Shown: positions 10,501 through 18,385 of the stretch, piece by piece
Layout of the letters: every line of letters begins with the position of its first letter
How positions within the stretch are numbered: the stretch's first letter is position 1
Position numbers and translations under genes: made by a program
Notes under the pieces: model-generated
Database searches by the model: none
The model's input: the letters and a program-made list of their open reading frames with translations, nothing else
Told to the model about the DNA's origin: nothing
Assembly (NCBI GenBank): GCA_964036195.1
Contig: OZ038456.1
Span: 2,294,001-2,358,000, forward strand
DNA: 64,000 nt
Source: Sphaerolaimus hirsutus
Taxonomy: Eukaryota; Nematoda; Chromadorea; Monhysterida; Sphaerolaimidae
Direction: 5' to 3'

Positions 10501-13245
10501 CCCTTGGCGCTTGGCGCCCTCTTTCCGTGGCGCCCTTGGCGCCTGGCGCCCAGTTTCCGAATGGCGCCATGGCGCCCTTTTTCTGTGGCGCCCTTGGCGC
10601 TTGGCGCCCAGTTCCCGAATGGCGCCATTGGCGCCTGGCGCTTTTCCATCACTACTTTACACCCTGCACGCGTGGTTCCCGCTGGAAGCGTGCCAACGAT
10701 TTTTTACGCATGCGATTTTCATACAAAGTTAAAAAAAATCATCTTCGTTAACGCTATACGTTGACTTTTTCACAACAATCATTTTTTGATCTTTAATACA
10801 AAAATCGCATGCTTTATCGTCATTGGCACGCTTCCAACGTGAGACATAAATCAGTGCGAGGGCAGAGTATCATGTACGCCGAGTATACCTAGGGGGTTTA
10901 CATGACTACAGGCACAGCGTCAATATTATGTTGAAAGAGTGCCAAAACACAAAATTATAAAAATAGAGGCGAGAACATTCAAAGCATTCAAATTTTCTTA
11001 AACTGTCCAATGAAAAGTGTGTGAATAAACTGGTGAAAAATAGAAGGGCACCTCCAATAGAATGGAAGGTAAAAAGCCGACAAAAACAGAGAATAGCACT
11101 CTTCTAAATATTAAAAAATACTGTAATTATGCAGGTTTGGCTGTGCGGCAACACGAGGAGAAAAATATGGCTCACATTGGAGGATCCAGCGTCTTCCTCA
11201 ACAGCTAGAATATATTCATTAGTATCAATTGCTTTTGTGATTGTGTCAGTACTCGCAATGATTATAGCTTCGTTGCCGAGTTGCCAGGTGAGTGCCACAA
11301 AATGAGTGTTCAAATAGATAATATCTTTAAAAATTTCACTACCACAGGTTTACGACCCTATAGAGGGCGAGATGGTACCGCTGTTCTTCTTTGATCTCAT
11401 CGAGAAGGTTACTTTCCAAATTTTTAAAATCAATCAACATCCAGGGGACAGTCCCAGACCCTGTAAAGTGTGAAATGTCATGTAAAATGTCAATCAAAAC
11501 AGAAAATAAAAGATTTTATTGCTGAACTTTGCATGGCATTTGATACCTTACTTTACCTTGTCATGAACATTGACACTTTGCATGACACTTGACACTTCAC
11601 TGGGTCTGGGATTGGCACCAGGAGTTTTTCAATGGCCAAATAAATCCCCATCCCCCCCCCGCAGATCTGCATCGCCTGGTTCACAATGGATTTGGTGTTC
11701 AAATTCATCATAGCCGCGGACAGATGCGACTTTCTGCGAGAACCAATGAACATAGTAGATGGGCTATCAGTGATACCGTTCTACCTGGAATGGATAGTCA
11801 GCATCACCGGGTGCCAGTCCCAGACCCTGTAAAATGCCCTGCAAAATGTCAAATGTCATGCAAGGTGTCAAAAGTCATGTAAAATACCTGCAAAATGGCA
11901 TTTTACATGACTTTTGACACTTTCCATGACATTTTACATTTTACAGGGCATTTTACAGGGTCTGGGACTGCCCCCTGGTTGACTAGTAAAGCGCTGGGAA
12001 GGGTTCAGGCAGCCTTGTTGGTGCTGCGATTACTCAGGATTCTGAGAGTTATGCGACTGTTCAAATTGGCTAGATACAGGTAGGTATTTAAGGGCCATGA
12101 CTAGAGTCAGATTTAAATGTCAACATAGGGTTTCTTCTGAATTTAGCTTATTCTTTTTGTTATCGACAATTTTTACAGTCCCCTCGGCACTCGTTACTGA
12201 TGGTTAAAAACTATAAAAGGGTATGAAAATTAGCGATTTTGAGTGAAAATAAGGGGAAAAACTCTCAAAAATTGCTCCAGACAAATAGCTAGTCGATTTT
12301 TTTTTGGGGGGGGGGGGGATTCGAGGGAATTAGACAAATATTCTGCCTCTGAAGATCGCTGCACGATGCCAATTGCCAACCTTACAAAAAAGTCATTCAC
12401 AGCGGCGGTTTGGCGTCGCTGGCGCGCACACTACGATATTCATACAAGGAAATCAGCCTATTATTCACCTTCCTGGCAATCACCATAATCCTGTACTCGA
12501 CCACGGTGTACTACCTAGAAAAGGAGGAGCAGGTGCCAGTCCCAGACCCTGTAAAATGTCATTCAAAGTGTCAAAAGTCATGAAAAATGCCCTGCAAAAT
12601 GGCAACTCGCTTGACACAACATGACTTTTGACACTTGACATTTTACAGGGTCTGGGATCGCCCCCAGGATACCAAATTCACCAGCATTCCAGCCACGTTC
12701 TGGTGGTGCATCATCACCATGACAACGGTGGGCTATGGGGACACGGTGCCAAAAACTACAGGTGCGTCAAGTGAGAGTTTCAGCCAGTGTGGCTGCGATT
12801 TGGTTCTAGTAGGGGGTCTCGTGTTTAGATCTGACCCCTGCGGGGGTTCAGATAATGTGCAAAAAGGCATGAAAATTAACGAGTTTGGAATTGATAAAAA
12901 AGCGTCAAAAATTGAGATATGAGATAAGGTAGAGTTTAAACGGGATTCGTTCCGTTTGGGATCCGTTCAAAAATACTGAAACCACAAAATTCAAACACCA
13001 ACGTCAGCAACGAAAAAAATTCCAAATCCCAATCCCGTTAAAAAATACCACCAAAAATTCAAACATAACTTTCCCCAGCGGGCAAGCTGGTGGCCACCCT
13101 GACCGCCCTGTCCGGTGTCATAGTTCTCGCCTTCCCCATCACGCTCATCGTGGAGAATTTCAACTATCAATATCGAGATGGCTGCATGCCGCCGCCGCCA
13201 AAGAAGGGCAAACGACGCAGAATTACCGTTGTCAGGATGTTTTGA
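4597..13245 (+). CDS. Voltage-gated potassium (Kv) channel alpha subunit, left copy
   Basis: Pore-forming K+ channel subunit of the plasma membrane. Exons: about 4597-4719, 5471-5646, 6263-6483, 6692-6856, 7251-7361, 7877-8002, 8621-8771, 11135-11287, 11348-11407, 11665-11810, 11987-12079, 12403-12532, 12668-12761, 13079-13245; all phases match, giving about 597 codons after exon 1. In order: T1 domain starting [10 protein letters not shown], split by a roughly 130-residue polar insert, with HRYYF, LHRP and an H-x5-C-x20-C zinc-type pattern as in Kv2-Kv4; acidic linker; S1 (exon 8), S2-S3 (9-10), S4 [16 protein letters not shown] (11), S5 (12), pore TTVGYGD (13), S6 (14). The C-terminus is short and basic. 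S6 reads FPIT where most Kv channels have PVP. Uncertain points are the start codon (not found), the exon 1 start, the exon 7 donor, and the exon 11 start (an AG at 11986 or a TG at 11977 both keep frame). Subfamily not assigned. Confidence 0.9.
4741..5004. mobile_element. Tc1/mariner-like MITE, CCGTATT…AATACGG (left arm only)
   Basis: The element runs 4743-5002 between two TA dinucleotides, with ends CCGTATTACCTCGAAATACC and its near mirror. The core is C-rich, then G-rich (GAGGGGGGGGTATTTCGAG). It lies in Kv intron 1. In the right arm the same place reads TACCGTA (28792-28798), consistent with excision leaving three terminal bases. Confidence 0.8.
5025..5230. mobile_element. Palindromic GTTGACAC element
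   Basis: A long inverted repeat from CCCACACACTAGTTGACAC to GTTGACACACTTGT, containing the mirrored CAGATTTCGGCTTCACGTG and CACGTGAAGCC arms. It is present in both arms (mirror about 28570-28775). Relatives are at 28799-28975 and 39508-39742. It lies in Kv intron 1. Confidence 0.65.
5232..5414. mobile_element. Introner-type hairpin element, family I, in Kv intron 1
   Basis: It starts GGTGCCAGTCCCAGGCCCTG and ends CACAGGACTGGCCCCTAG. The core is a hairpin of AAATGTCATGCAAAGTG-like units followed by their reverse complement. It lies inside a longer intron (4720-5470) rather than filling it. The mirror copy is 28381-28569. Confidence 0.75.
5758..6060. mobile_element. hAT-like CAGGGG-family remnant (AGCTATCTATC repeats)
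   Basis: CAGCTATCTATC, AAATCGCTCAACTATC and TTTTGCTATCTACC motifs and the end ACCTTGGAAACCCCTGAG match the elements at 15741-16221 and 42892-43249. Kv intron 2, present in both arms. Confidence 0.5.
6484..6691 (+). mobile_element. Introner: element equals Kv intron 3
   Basis: The whole 208-bp intron is one hairpin element. It starts at the donor, GTGCCAATCCCATACCCTG, and ends at the acceptor, GTCTCGGACTGCCTCCAG. Both flanks are CAG (exon CCAG before, CCAG at the end), as expected if 3 bases of target were duplicated. Splicing joins AG to G, giving an in-frame arginine in the T1 insert. The right-arm copy is 26855-27062, the same length. Confidence 0.85.
7015..7086 (+). repeat. tRNA-like sequence (probably SINE head or tRNA pseudogene)
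   Basis: Box A-like TAGCTCAGTCGG, a perfect anticodon stem TTCAC/GTGAA, and box B-like GGTTCGATCCC are present. The acceptor stem pairs poorly, the T stem has a mismatch, and position 33 is C rather than T, so a working tRNA is unlikely. It lies in Kv intron 4. The mirror copy at 26444-26515 is the same length. Confidence 0.6.
7362..7520 (+). mobile_element. Introner 1 of 3 in Kv intron 5
   Basis: It begins at the exon 5 donor, GTGCCACTACTAGAGCC, and ends CGGGGGTGCCCCCAG. The interior is a hairpin of ATGTCATGCAAAGTGTC units. It is directly followed by the next element. The right-arm copy, 26011-26169, has the same 159-bp length. Confidence 0.8.
7521..7671 (+). mobile_element. Introner 2 of 3 in Kv intron 5
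   Basis: Starts GTGCCACTCCCAGGTTC and ends GGGACTGCGCCCAG, 151 bp, abutting elements on both sides. It has its own GT at the start and AG at the end, so it could splice alone. The right-arm copy is 25860-26010. Confidence 0.8.
7672..7831 (+). mobile_element. Introner 3 of 3 in Kv intron 5
   Basis: Starts GTGCCACTCCCAGGTTC like the previous one and ends CTATGCCCACAG. The acceptor of exon 6 is 45 bp further on (7876), so the last piece of this intron is not element sequence. The right-arm copy is about 25699-25859. Confidence 0.75.
8036..8286. mobile_element. MITE, GTATAC…GTATAC (ACATGATACTCTG type), Kv intron 6
   Basis: It starts GTATACTCGACGTACATG and ends AACCGGAGTATAC. Inner arms GTTGGAAGCGTGCCAATGAT and CACACTTCCAGCGGGAACC are partly mirrored. 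Copies are 9825-10888 (interrupted), about 27607-27862 and the interrupted right-arm counterpart 22649-25494. Confidence 0.7.
8453..8591. mobile_element. hAT-like MITE, TAGTGATG/GCGCCATGGCGC family, Kv intron 6
   Basis: It runs from TAGTCATGTAAAAGCGC to TTTTTTACATCACTA with mirrored GCGCCAATGGCGC units between. The right-arm counterpart is about 22341-22476. Target duplications are not clear in this copy. Confidence 0.65.
8811..9671. mobile_element. Left-arm-only inverted-repeat element (GGAGATACCCTGTTTCG units)
   Basis: The 25-bp ends match: GGCATCTAGTTCCGAATG at the start and CATTCGGAACTAGATGCC at the end. AATT is repeated at both flanks (8807-8810, 9672-9675). The right arm has an uninterrupted site (about 22110-22130). 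Inside, GGAGATACCCTGTTTCG followed by a T run occurs about seven times, some inverted. It lies in Kv intron 7. Confidence 0.75.
9825..10888. mobile_element. GTATAC MITE, left arm only, split by a hAT element
   Basis: It is the same family as 8036-8286 and ends at CGCCGAGTATAC. The right arm reads CTACATAACTAGGGGG at this place (in reverse), so it is an insertion. A hAT-like element (9847-10654) sits inside it. Confidence 0.65.
9847..10654. mobile_element. hAT-like element, TAGTGATGG…CCATCACTA, 8-bp duplication
   Basis: CTTTACAC is repeated exactly on both sides (9839-9846 and 10655-10662), the duplication size made by hAT transposases. The ends consist of GGCGCCATGGCGCC units. The middle, about 9990-10440, is low-copy and has no transposase frame I recognise, so the element is non-autonomous. 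Confidence 0.85.
11445..11621. mobile_element. Introner-type element inside Kv intron 9
   Basis: Starts GGGGACAGTCCCAGACCCTG and ends GTCTGGGATTGGCACCAG. The host intron (11408-11664) has its own donor and acceptor, so the element is inside the intron rather than equal to it. The mirror copy is 21170-21346. Confidence 0.75.
11811..11977 (+). mobile_element. Introner: element forms Kv intron 10
   Basis: It starts at the donor, GTGCCAGTCCCAGACCC, and ends GTCTGGGACTGCCCCCTG. The next AG is 9 bases beyond the element (ACTAG, ending 11986) and gives ITG-KALGRVQ. Splicing at the element end (TG, 11977) would give [13 protein letters not shown], also in frame. I cannot tell which is used. The mirror intron is 20807-20982. 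Confidence 0.75.
12533..12667 (+). mobile_element. Introner: element equals Kv intron 12
   Basis: The 135-bp intron starts GTGCCAGTCCCAGACCCTG right after exon KEEQ and ends CTGGGATCGCCCCCAG right before exon [11 protein letters not shown] flanks both sides. The joined sequence fits the S5-pore linker of Kv channels without gain or loss. The right-arm copy, 20120-20254, is also 135 bp. Confidence 0.88.
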
Positions 13246-13264
13246 TTCGTTTTGGATAAGTAAT

Positions 13265-13507
13265 TGTGCTCGGCGGACCGGAGAGTATGCGTCCAAAATT
13301 ACTTATGTCTTAGATGATAAGGTCGGGGCAGGATACTTATGTACACTGTTTCACAAAGTAATTTTTCAAAGGCGGAGTCTAGCACGACCAACATACGTTT
13401 TGTGCCCGAAACGATTTTTTTCTTGTTTTCAACGATTTTCAATTTTTGATGATGACGTAATGGACTGTTTCGTTCAGAGAAGCGCATAGCTTGGGTCCGC
13501 TGAGTAC
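13265..13507. mobile_element. MITE of the GTATAC/AAGTATGCGCCC family, 3' of Kv gene
   Basis: It begins GCTCGGCGGACCGGAGAGTATGCG just after the Kv stop codon and ends near GGTCCGCTGAGTAC. TGATGACGTAATGGACTG and ATTACTTATGTCTTAGATG match the copies at 2844-3081 and 34190-34425. It may lie in the 3' UTR. The mirror copy is about 19268-19510. Confidence 0.55.
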
Positions 13508-13510
13508 AAG

Positions 13511-14240
13511 TGAACCCGATATAACATAATTTCGTTTGTTTGAAGAATTCCTTTAATGTTTTGTACAAAATATAGTTTTATCGCTAGCTAATCGATTCCA
13601 CTGGTTTTGCTATCAATTTTTTTTGTACATTCGACGATGTTGTTTCACGAGAAATGCTTTTCGAATAAATGCATGTCTGGATTCGAAAATATTGAATTGC
13701 GGGCCGAAAAAACGTCTTCATTTCCACTCAAAACGAAATCAACAACAGAAACCAACAAAAAAAGTTCTAACCTCGACGCAACATGATAACACAGAAAAAT
13801 CGAAAAGATTCACACATAATTCACTTTTTCGCCTTCTTGCCACCTGTGCCGCCTGGAATGAAAATTTTACGGATAAATTTGCCATTTGACAAAGAAAGTG
13901 CAGTGAGCTAAAATATTCGAAATTTGCCAAAACGAATAACCAGTATTTGCCACAGCACAAAATGTGGAAAACCTCAAAGTTTTCCCCTTCCGACAAAGTC
14001 CGAAAACAACAACTATTCCCACATTGATCCCACAGACCTTCAATCGCAACACAAAAACTCTGGACAATCCCATATCGCTGAGACAACGTCTTTAGTTCAA
14101 ATCGCCAAATTGGCAATTAGCCAAATATAGCGAGTTTGAACGCTTTTATACAAAATCGATGTCGCAACGGCAAGGAAAACATTTTTCGTTCAATTTTATT
14201 GATCCAGTCCTTGATGGACTTGTGTACAAATCGATCATTA
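13511..14240. other. Arm-shared sequence downstream of Kv, no gene recognised
   Basis: AT-rich sequence, mirrored at about 18530-19265. A 125-codon minus-strand open frame (13739-14116) is broken by indels in the other arm, so I do not call it a gene. Confidence 0.4.
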
Positions 14241-14407
14241 TATACAGGGTGCGGCAATTTAGATGCCCCTCTAGATTTCGAAAAACTTGTCACTGGGTGG
14301 TTGGATTAACGTCAAATTTTAGGTCAACATTAACGGGGATGTACCGGCCGTAAAGTAAACCCGGTTGTAAAGTAGAGGGTGCTACTTTAGGCCGGGCATC
14401 ATTACGG

Positions 14408-14900
14408 CAGAGTTGTTAAAAGTACTGAAAATTTTTCAAAGTAAACGTAAACGTAAACTATTTTATTTTTAGTCACACCTGAGACCAGAAAACGTAAAGT
14501 AAAATTTTTCTACTTTTACGCTGTGTAGAAGGTGAGTAAACGTAAATATCTGTAAATACTCAGGGAAAGCGTAAAAGTAAGAAATTTTTCGATTTTGTAC
14601 CTAGGAAAACTTAAAAATGAGTATAGGTGAAAGCACGAGTCGTCGCTATCCCTACCCATCGCGAATTCTATAATTTCCGCGTTATTTTATGTATTTTTTC
14701 AGCCGTTTATATTCGTGTGAGTGATTTTTTGCTTTTTATGCACACAAAAAATGTTCTCAATTACGTTTTCTGTACTCGCGTACTTTCAAAAAGTACGCGA
14801 GTGAGTACCGGTATTTTGTCGGGAGGAAACGTTAACGTATATACGCAGCACTCGAGTATACGTATTTATCGAGTAAACGTAACGAGTTTTAACAACTATG
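14408..14900. mobile_element. hAT-like element CAGAGTTGTTAAAA…, 8-bp duplication CATTACGG
   Basis: It starts CAGAGTTGTTAAAAGTAC and ends TTTTAACAACTATG. CATTACGG is exact at 14400-14407 and 14901-14908. The interior is made of TTTACGTTTACTC-like units in both directions, with no coding frame. It sits inside a repeat of CGGCCGTAAAGTAAACC units (about 14340-14960). The mirror copy is 17890-18385. Confidence 0.85.
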
Positions 14901-15299
14901 CATTACGGCCGGATTCACTTTACGGCCGGATTTACTTTACGGCCGGGTTTACTTTACGGCCGAGATCTCGCCAACACTAACAACTAAATAGGAAAAGATC
15001 CCTGAAAATATGGCTGCGATAGCTCCACTCGTTCACAAGTTATTAATGCAAACGAGTAATTGTCATTTTTCCACCACGGTGTGATATCTTTCAAACTGGA
15101 TTGACTTTTCGGGACCGGGATCGGATTGTTTTTTTAAAGGTTTTTTTCTGATTTTCTTTTCGCAGCTGCATGCCTGCATGCCCGCCACCAATTCGCTATG
15201 CCCATAAGGAAATCGGCGGGCGCTTGCGGAATTGGTCATAAATCTAGGTGGTGGAAAAGTGACAATTACGCGTTTGCATGAATAACTTGTGAACGAGTG

Positions 15300-15740
15300 C
15301 AGGGTCGTATCCAGGGGGGGGGGCTGCAGCCCCCCCTTCCCGGGGTGAGACCAGAAAGTGACCGGAAAATGCGACTTTTTCAAAGTCAATGTAAAAAATT
15401 TTGCGCGCAACCGCGCATTTCTCACCAGACATGAGGTATTTTATCAGATTTGCTCCCGGTGGCCGCAAATTATTATAAATATACTCAACGGTGTGCTTTT
15501 TGCTGTATTTTTGTATATTTCATACATATACAGCGTTCCATGGTGCGGGCGCCAACGCCAATGGCGCCATGGCGTGGCACCTACTCAGGGACGTACGCAG
15601 GATTTTTAAGCGGGGAGGGGGGCGGATTGTTTACGGAGCCCGGCGAACGGGGGGGGGGGGCGGCGCCCCCCCCCCCTAAAATTTGGCCCTATCGTCAAGG
15701 AATGGAGCCATGGCGCTGGCGCCATTTGTAGGCGCCAGCG
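15300..15740. mobile_element. hAT-like CAGGG(A/T)CGTA elements, nested
   Basis: CAGGGTCGTATCCAGGGG at 15300 is one end; a second, opposite end (CAGGGACGTACGCAGGA) starts at about 15589. The G- and C-runs and the GCGCCATGGCG arms match the complete element at 37146-37584. Order and orientation indicate one copy inserted in another; the mirror lies at about 17040-17475. Confidence 0.6.
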
Positions 15741-16221
15741 CAGGGGTATCTTGAATTTTGACCCTCCGAGTGGTTGGATAGATAGCAAATCGCTCCTCCG
15801 GAGGGATAGATAGCTGAAAAATTTTCTGGGGGGGGGGTTGGGGTGGGGTTGTGGTGGTTCAATATATAGGCTTTTTCGGGGCATAGAAGGGAGAAAAGGG
15901 AGAAAAATGGCTAAAGTAGGTGTAAAATAGATCAAAATGGGTATACAAGAGCATATAGTACTTAAAATAGCTGAAAATAGGCAGTTAGACGCATGAACTA
16001 GTGATTTTGGTGGTGAAAATCTATATATAGGTATGAAAAATAGCGATTTTGAGTGAAAATTGGGGTATAGTTTCTAAAAAATCGCTCCAGATAGGTAGAT
16101 AGCTGGGCGATTTGGGGGTGGTTTAGGGGGTAGTAGCTGAGCGGCCTCCGGGATAGATAGATAGCTGGGCGGTTTGGGGGGGGGTAACCCCCCCCCCAAC
16201 CCCCCGCATTCGAGACCCCTG
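15741..16221. mobile_element. hAT-like CAGGGG element, 8-bp duplication CGCCAGCG
   Basis: It starts CAGGGGTATCTTGAAT and ends CATTCGAGACCCCTG. CGCCAGCG is exact at 15733-15740 and 16222-16229. AGCTATCTATC, GGGATAGATAGC and long G/C runs fill the inside. A second copy in reverse starts at 16296, facing it across the palindrome centre. Confidence 0.85.
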
Positions 16222-16229
16222 CGCCAGCG

Positions 16230-16295
16230 CCATGGCAGTATTGGCGTTGGCGCTGGCGCCAACGTATACTCTATAGGTACCGATTTAGACCTATA
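16230..16295. other. Centre of the inverted duplication
   Basis: Single-copy spacer between two inverted CAGGGG elements. It continues the host element of the left copy and ends in GTACCGATTTAGACCTATA, with a short TATAGGT/ACCTATA inverted repeat. The right arm's homology starts exactly at the next base, the CAGGGG terminus. Confidence 0.7.
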
Positions 16296-17035
16296 CAGGG
16301 GTCTCGAATGGGGGGGGGGGGGTTGGGGGGGGGGGGGGTTACCCCCCCCAAACCGCCCAGCTATCTATCTATCCCGGAGGCCGCTCAGCTATCTATCTAT
16401 CCAGGAGGCTAAAATTTTGGGCTACTACCCCCTAAACCCCCCCCCAAATCGCTCAGCTATCTACCTATCTGGAGCGATTNNNNNNNNNNNNNNNNNNNNN
16501 NNNNNNNNNNNNNNNNNNNNNNNNNNNNNNNNNNNNNNNNNNNNNNNNNNNNNNNNNNNNNNNNNNNNNNNNNNNNNNNNNNNNNNNNNNNNNNNNNNNN
16601 NNNNNNNNNNNNNNNNNNNNNNNNNNNNNNNNNNNNNNNNNNNNNNNNNNNNNNNNNNNNNNNNNNNNNNNNNNNNNNNTCTGGAGCGATTTTTTAGAAA
16701 CTATACCCCAATTTTCACTCAAAATCGCTATTTTTCATACCTATATATAGATTTTCACCACCAAAATCACTAGTTCATGCGTCTAACTGCCTATTTTCAG
16801 CTATTTTAAGTACTATATGCTCTTGTATACCCATTTTGATCTATTTTACACCTACTTTAGCCATTTTTCTCCCTTTTCTCCCTTCTATGCCCCGAAAAAG
16901 CCTATATATTGAACCACCACAACCCCCCCCCCCAACCCCCCCCCCCCAGAAAATTTTTCAGCTATCTATCCCTCCGGAGGAGCGATTTGCTAGCTATCCA
17001 ACCACTCGGAGGGTCAAAATTCAAGATACCCCTGC
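16296..17035. mobile_element. hAT-like CAGGGG element, second (inverted) copy, contains gap
   Basis: Runs CAGGGGTCTCGAATGGGG … CAAGATACCCCTG. The outer flank (17036-17043, CGCTGGCG) is the reverse complement of the left copy's duplication, but the inner flank (GACCTATA) does not match it. The 200-N gap lies inside. Confidence 0.75.
16480..16679. other. Assembly gap (200 N)
   Basis: There are exactly 200 N. The 12 bases before the gap (16468-16479, TCTGGAGCGATT) are the same as the 12 after it (16680-16691). Removing the N run and one copy of the 12 bases makes the palindrome symmetric about 16280. The flanking contigs therefore probably overlap, and the real gap is zero or negative. Confidence 0.99.
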
Positions 17036-17889
17036 GCTGGCGCCTACAAATGGCGCCAGCGCCATTGCTCCATTCCTTGACGATAGGGCCAAATTTTAGG
17101 GGAAGGGGGCGCCGCCCCCCCCCCGTTCGCCGGGCTCCGTAAACAATCCGCCCCCCCCCGCTTAAAAATCCTGCGTACGTCCCTGAGTAGGTGCCACGAC
17201 ATGGCGCCATTGGCGTTGGCGCCCGCACCATGGAACGCTGTATATGTATGAAATATACAAAAATACAGCAAAAAGCACACCGTTGAGTATATTTATAATA
17301 ATTTGCGGCCACCGGGAGCAAATCTGATAAAAATACCTCATGTCTGGTGAGAAATGCGCGGTTGCGCGCAAAATTTTTTACATTGACTTTGAAAAAGTCG
17401 CATTTTCCGGTCACTTTCTGGTCTCACCCCGGGAAGGGGGGGCTGCAGCCCCCCCCCCCCCTGGATACGACCCTGCACTCGTTCACAAGTTATTCATGCA
17501 AACGCGTAATTGTCACTTTTCCACCACCTAGATTTATGACCAATTCCGCAAGCGCCCGCCGATTTCCTTATTGGCATAGCGAATTGGTGGCGGGCATGCA
17601 GGCATGCAGCTGCGAAAAGAAAATCAGAAAAAAACCTAAAAAAACAATCCGATCCCGGTCCCGAAAAGTCAATCCAGTTTGAAAGATATCACACCGTGGT
17701 GGAAAAATGACAATTACTCGTTTGCATTAATAACTTGTGAACGAGTGGAGCTATCGCAGCCATATTTTCAGGGATCTTTTCCTATTTAGTTGTTAGTGTT
17801 GGCGAGATCTCGGCCGTAAAGTAAACCCGGCCGTAAAGTAAACCCGGCCGTAAAGTAAATCCGGCCGTAAAGTAAATCCGGCCGTAATG

Positions 17890-18385
17890 CATAGTTGTTA
17901 AAACTCGTTACGTTTACTCGATAAATACGTATACTCGAGTGCTGCGTATATACGTTTACGTTTCCTCCCGACAAAATACCGGTACTCACTTACTCGCGTA
18001 CTTTTTGAAAGTACGCGAGTACAGAAAACGTAATTGAGAACATTTTTTGTGTGCATAAAAAGCAAAAAATCACTCACACGAATATAAACGGCTGAAAAAA
18101 TGCATAAAATAACGCGGAAATTATAGAATTCGCGATGGGTAGGGATAGCGACGACTCGTGCTTTCACCTATACTCATTTTTAAGTTTTCCTAGGTACAAA
18201 ATCGAAAAATTTCTTTCTTTTACGCTTTCCCTGAGTATTTACAGATAGTTACGTTTACTCACCTTTTACACAGCGTAAAAGTAGAAAAATTTCACTTTAC
18301 GTTTTCTGTACTCAGCTGTGACTAAAAATAAAATACTTTATGTTTACGTTTACTTTGAAAAATTTCAGTACTTTTAACAACTCTG
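17890..18385. mobile_element. hAT-like CAGAGTTG element, right-arm copy
   Basis: Mirror of 14408-14900, with ends CATAGTTGTTAAAACTCG and CTTTTAACAACTCTG. CCGTAATG is exact on both sides (17882-17889, 18386-18393). Confidence 0.85.

Larger units (their letters stand above)
631..16295 (+). repeat. Left arm of large inverted duplication
   Basis: From 631 to 16295 the sequence matches the reverse complement of 16296-31059. Shared landmarks run in opposite order: Kv exons, tRNA-like sequence, MITEs and low-copy sequence. The arms are not identical. This arm alone carries the hairpin cluster at 775-2344 and insertions at 3966-4473, 4741-5004, 8811-9671 and 9825-10888. Exon differences are few and mostly synonymous. 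The outer boundary is near 631/31059, where one arm continues into different repeats. The arms could be a true genomic palindrome or two diverged haplotypes placed in one scaffold. Confidence 0.93.

Noticed and set aside
11001-11134. Open extension upstream of Kv exon 8 in the right arm (…[16 protein letters not shown]…)
   Set aside because: The left arm has an in-frame TAA there (TTCTAAATA against TTCCAAATA) and a good acceptor follows (ATTATGCAG), so it is intron.
13739-14116. 125-codon minus-strand frame downstream of the left Kv gene
   Set aside because: The mirror sequence in the right arm is broken by indels and stops, unlike the Kv exons, so there is no sign of coding constraint.
16480-16679. 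Simple haplotig join exactly at the gap as the full explanation of the palindrome
   Set aside because: The symmetry point lies inside the left contig about 200 bp before the gap, and the flanks overlap by 12 bp. Allelic origin of the arms remains possible but not by a join at the gap alone.
16174-16773. 199-codon frame across the gap
   Set aside because: It is mostly N; the rest is G-run/C-run transposon sequence.
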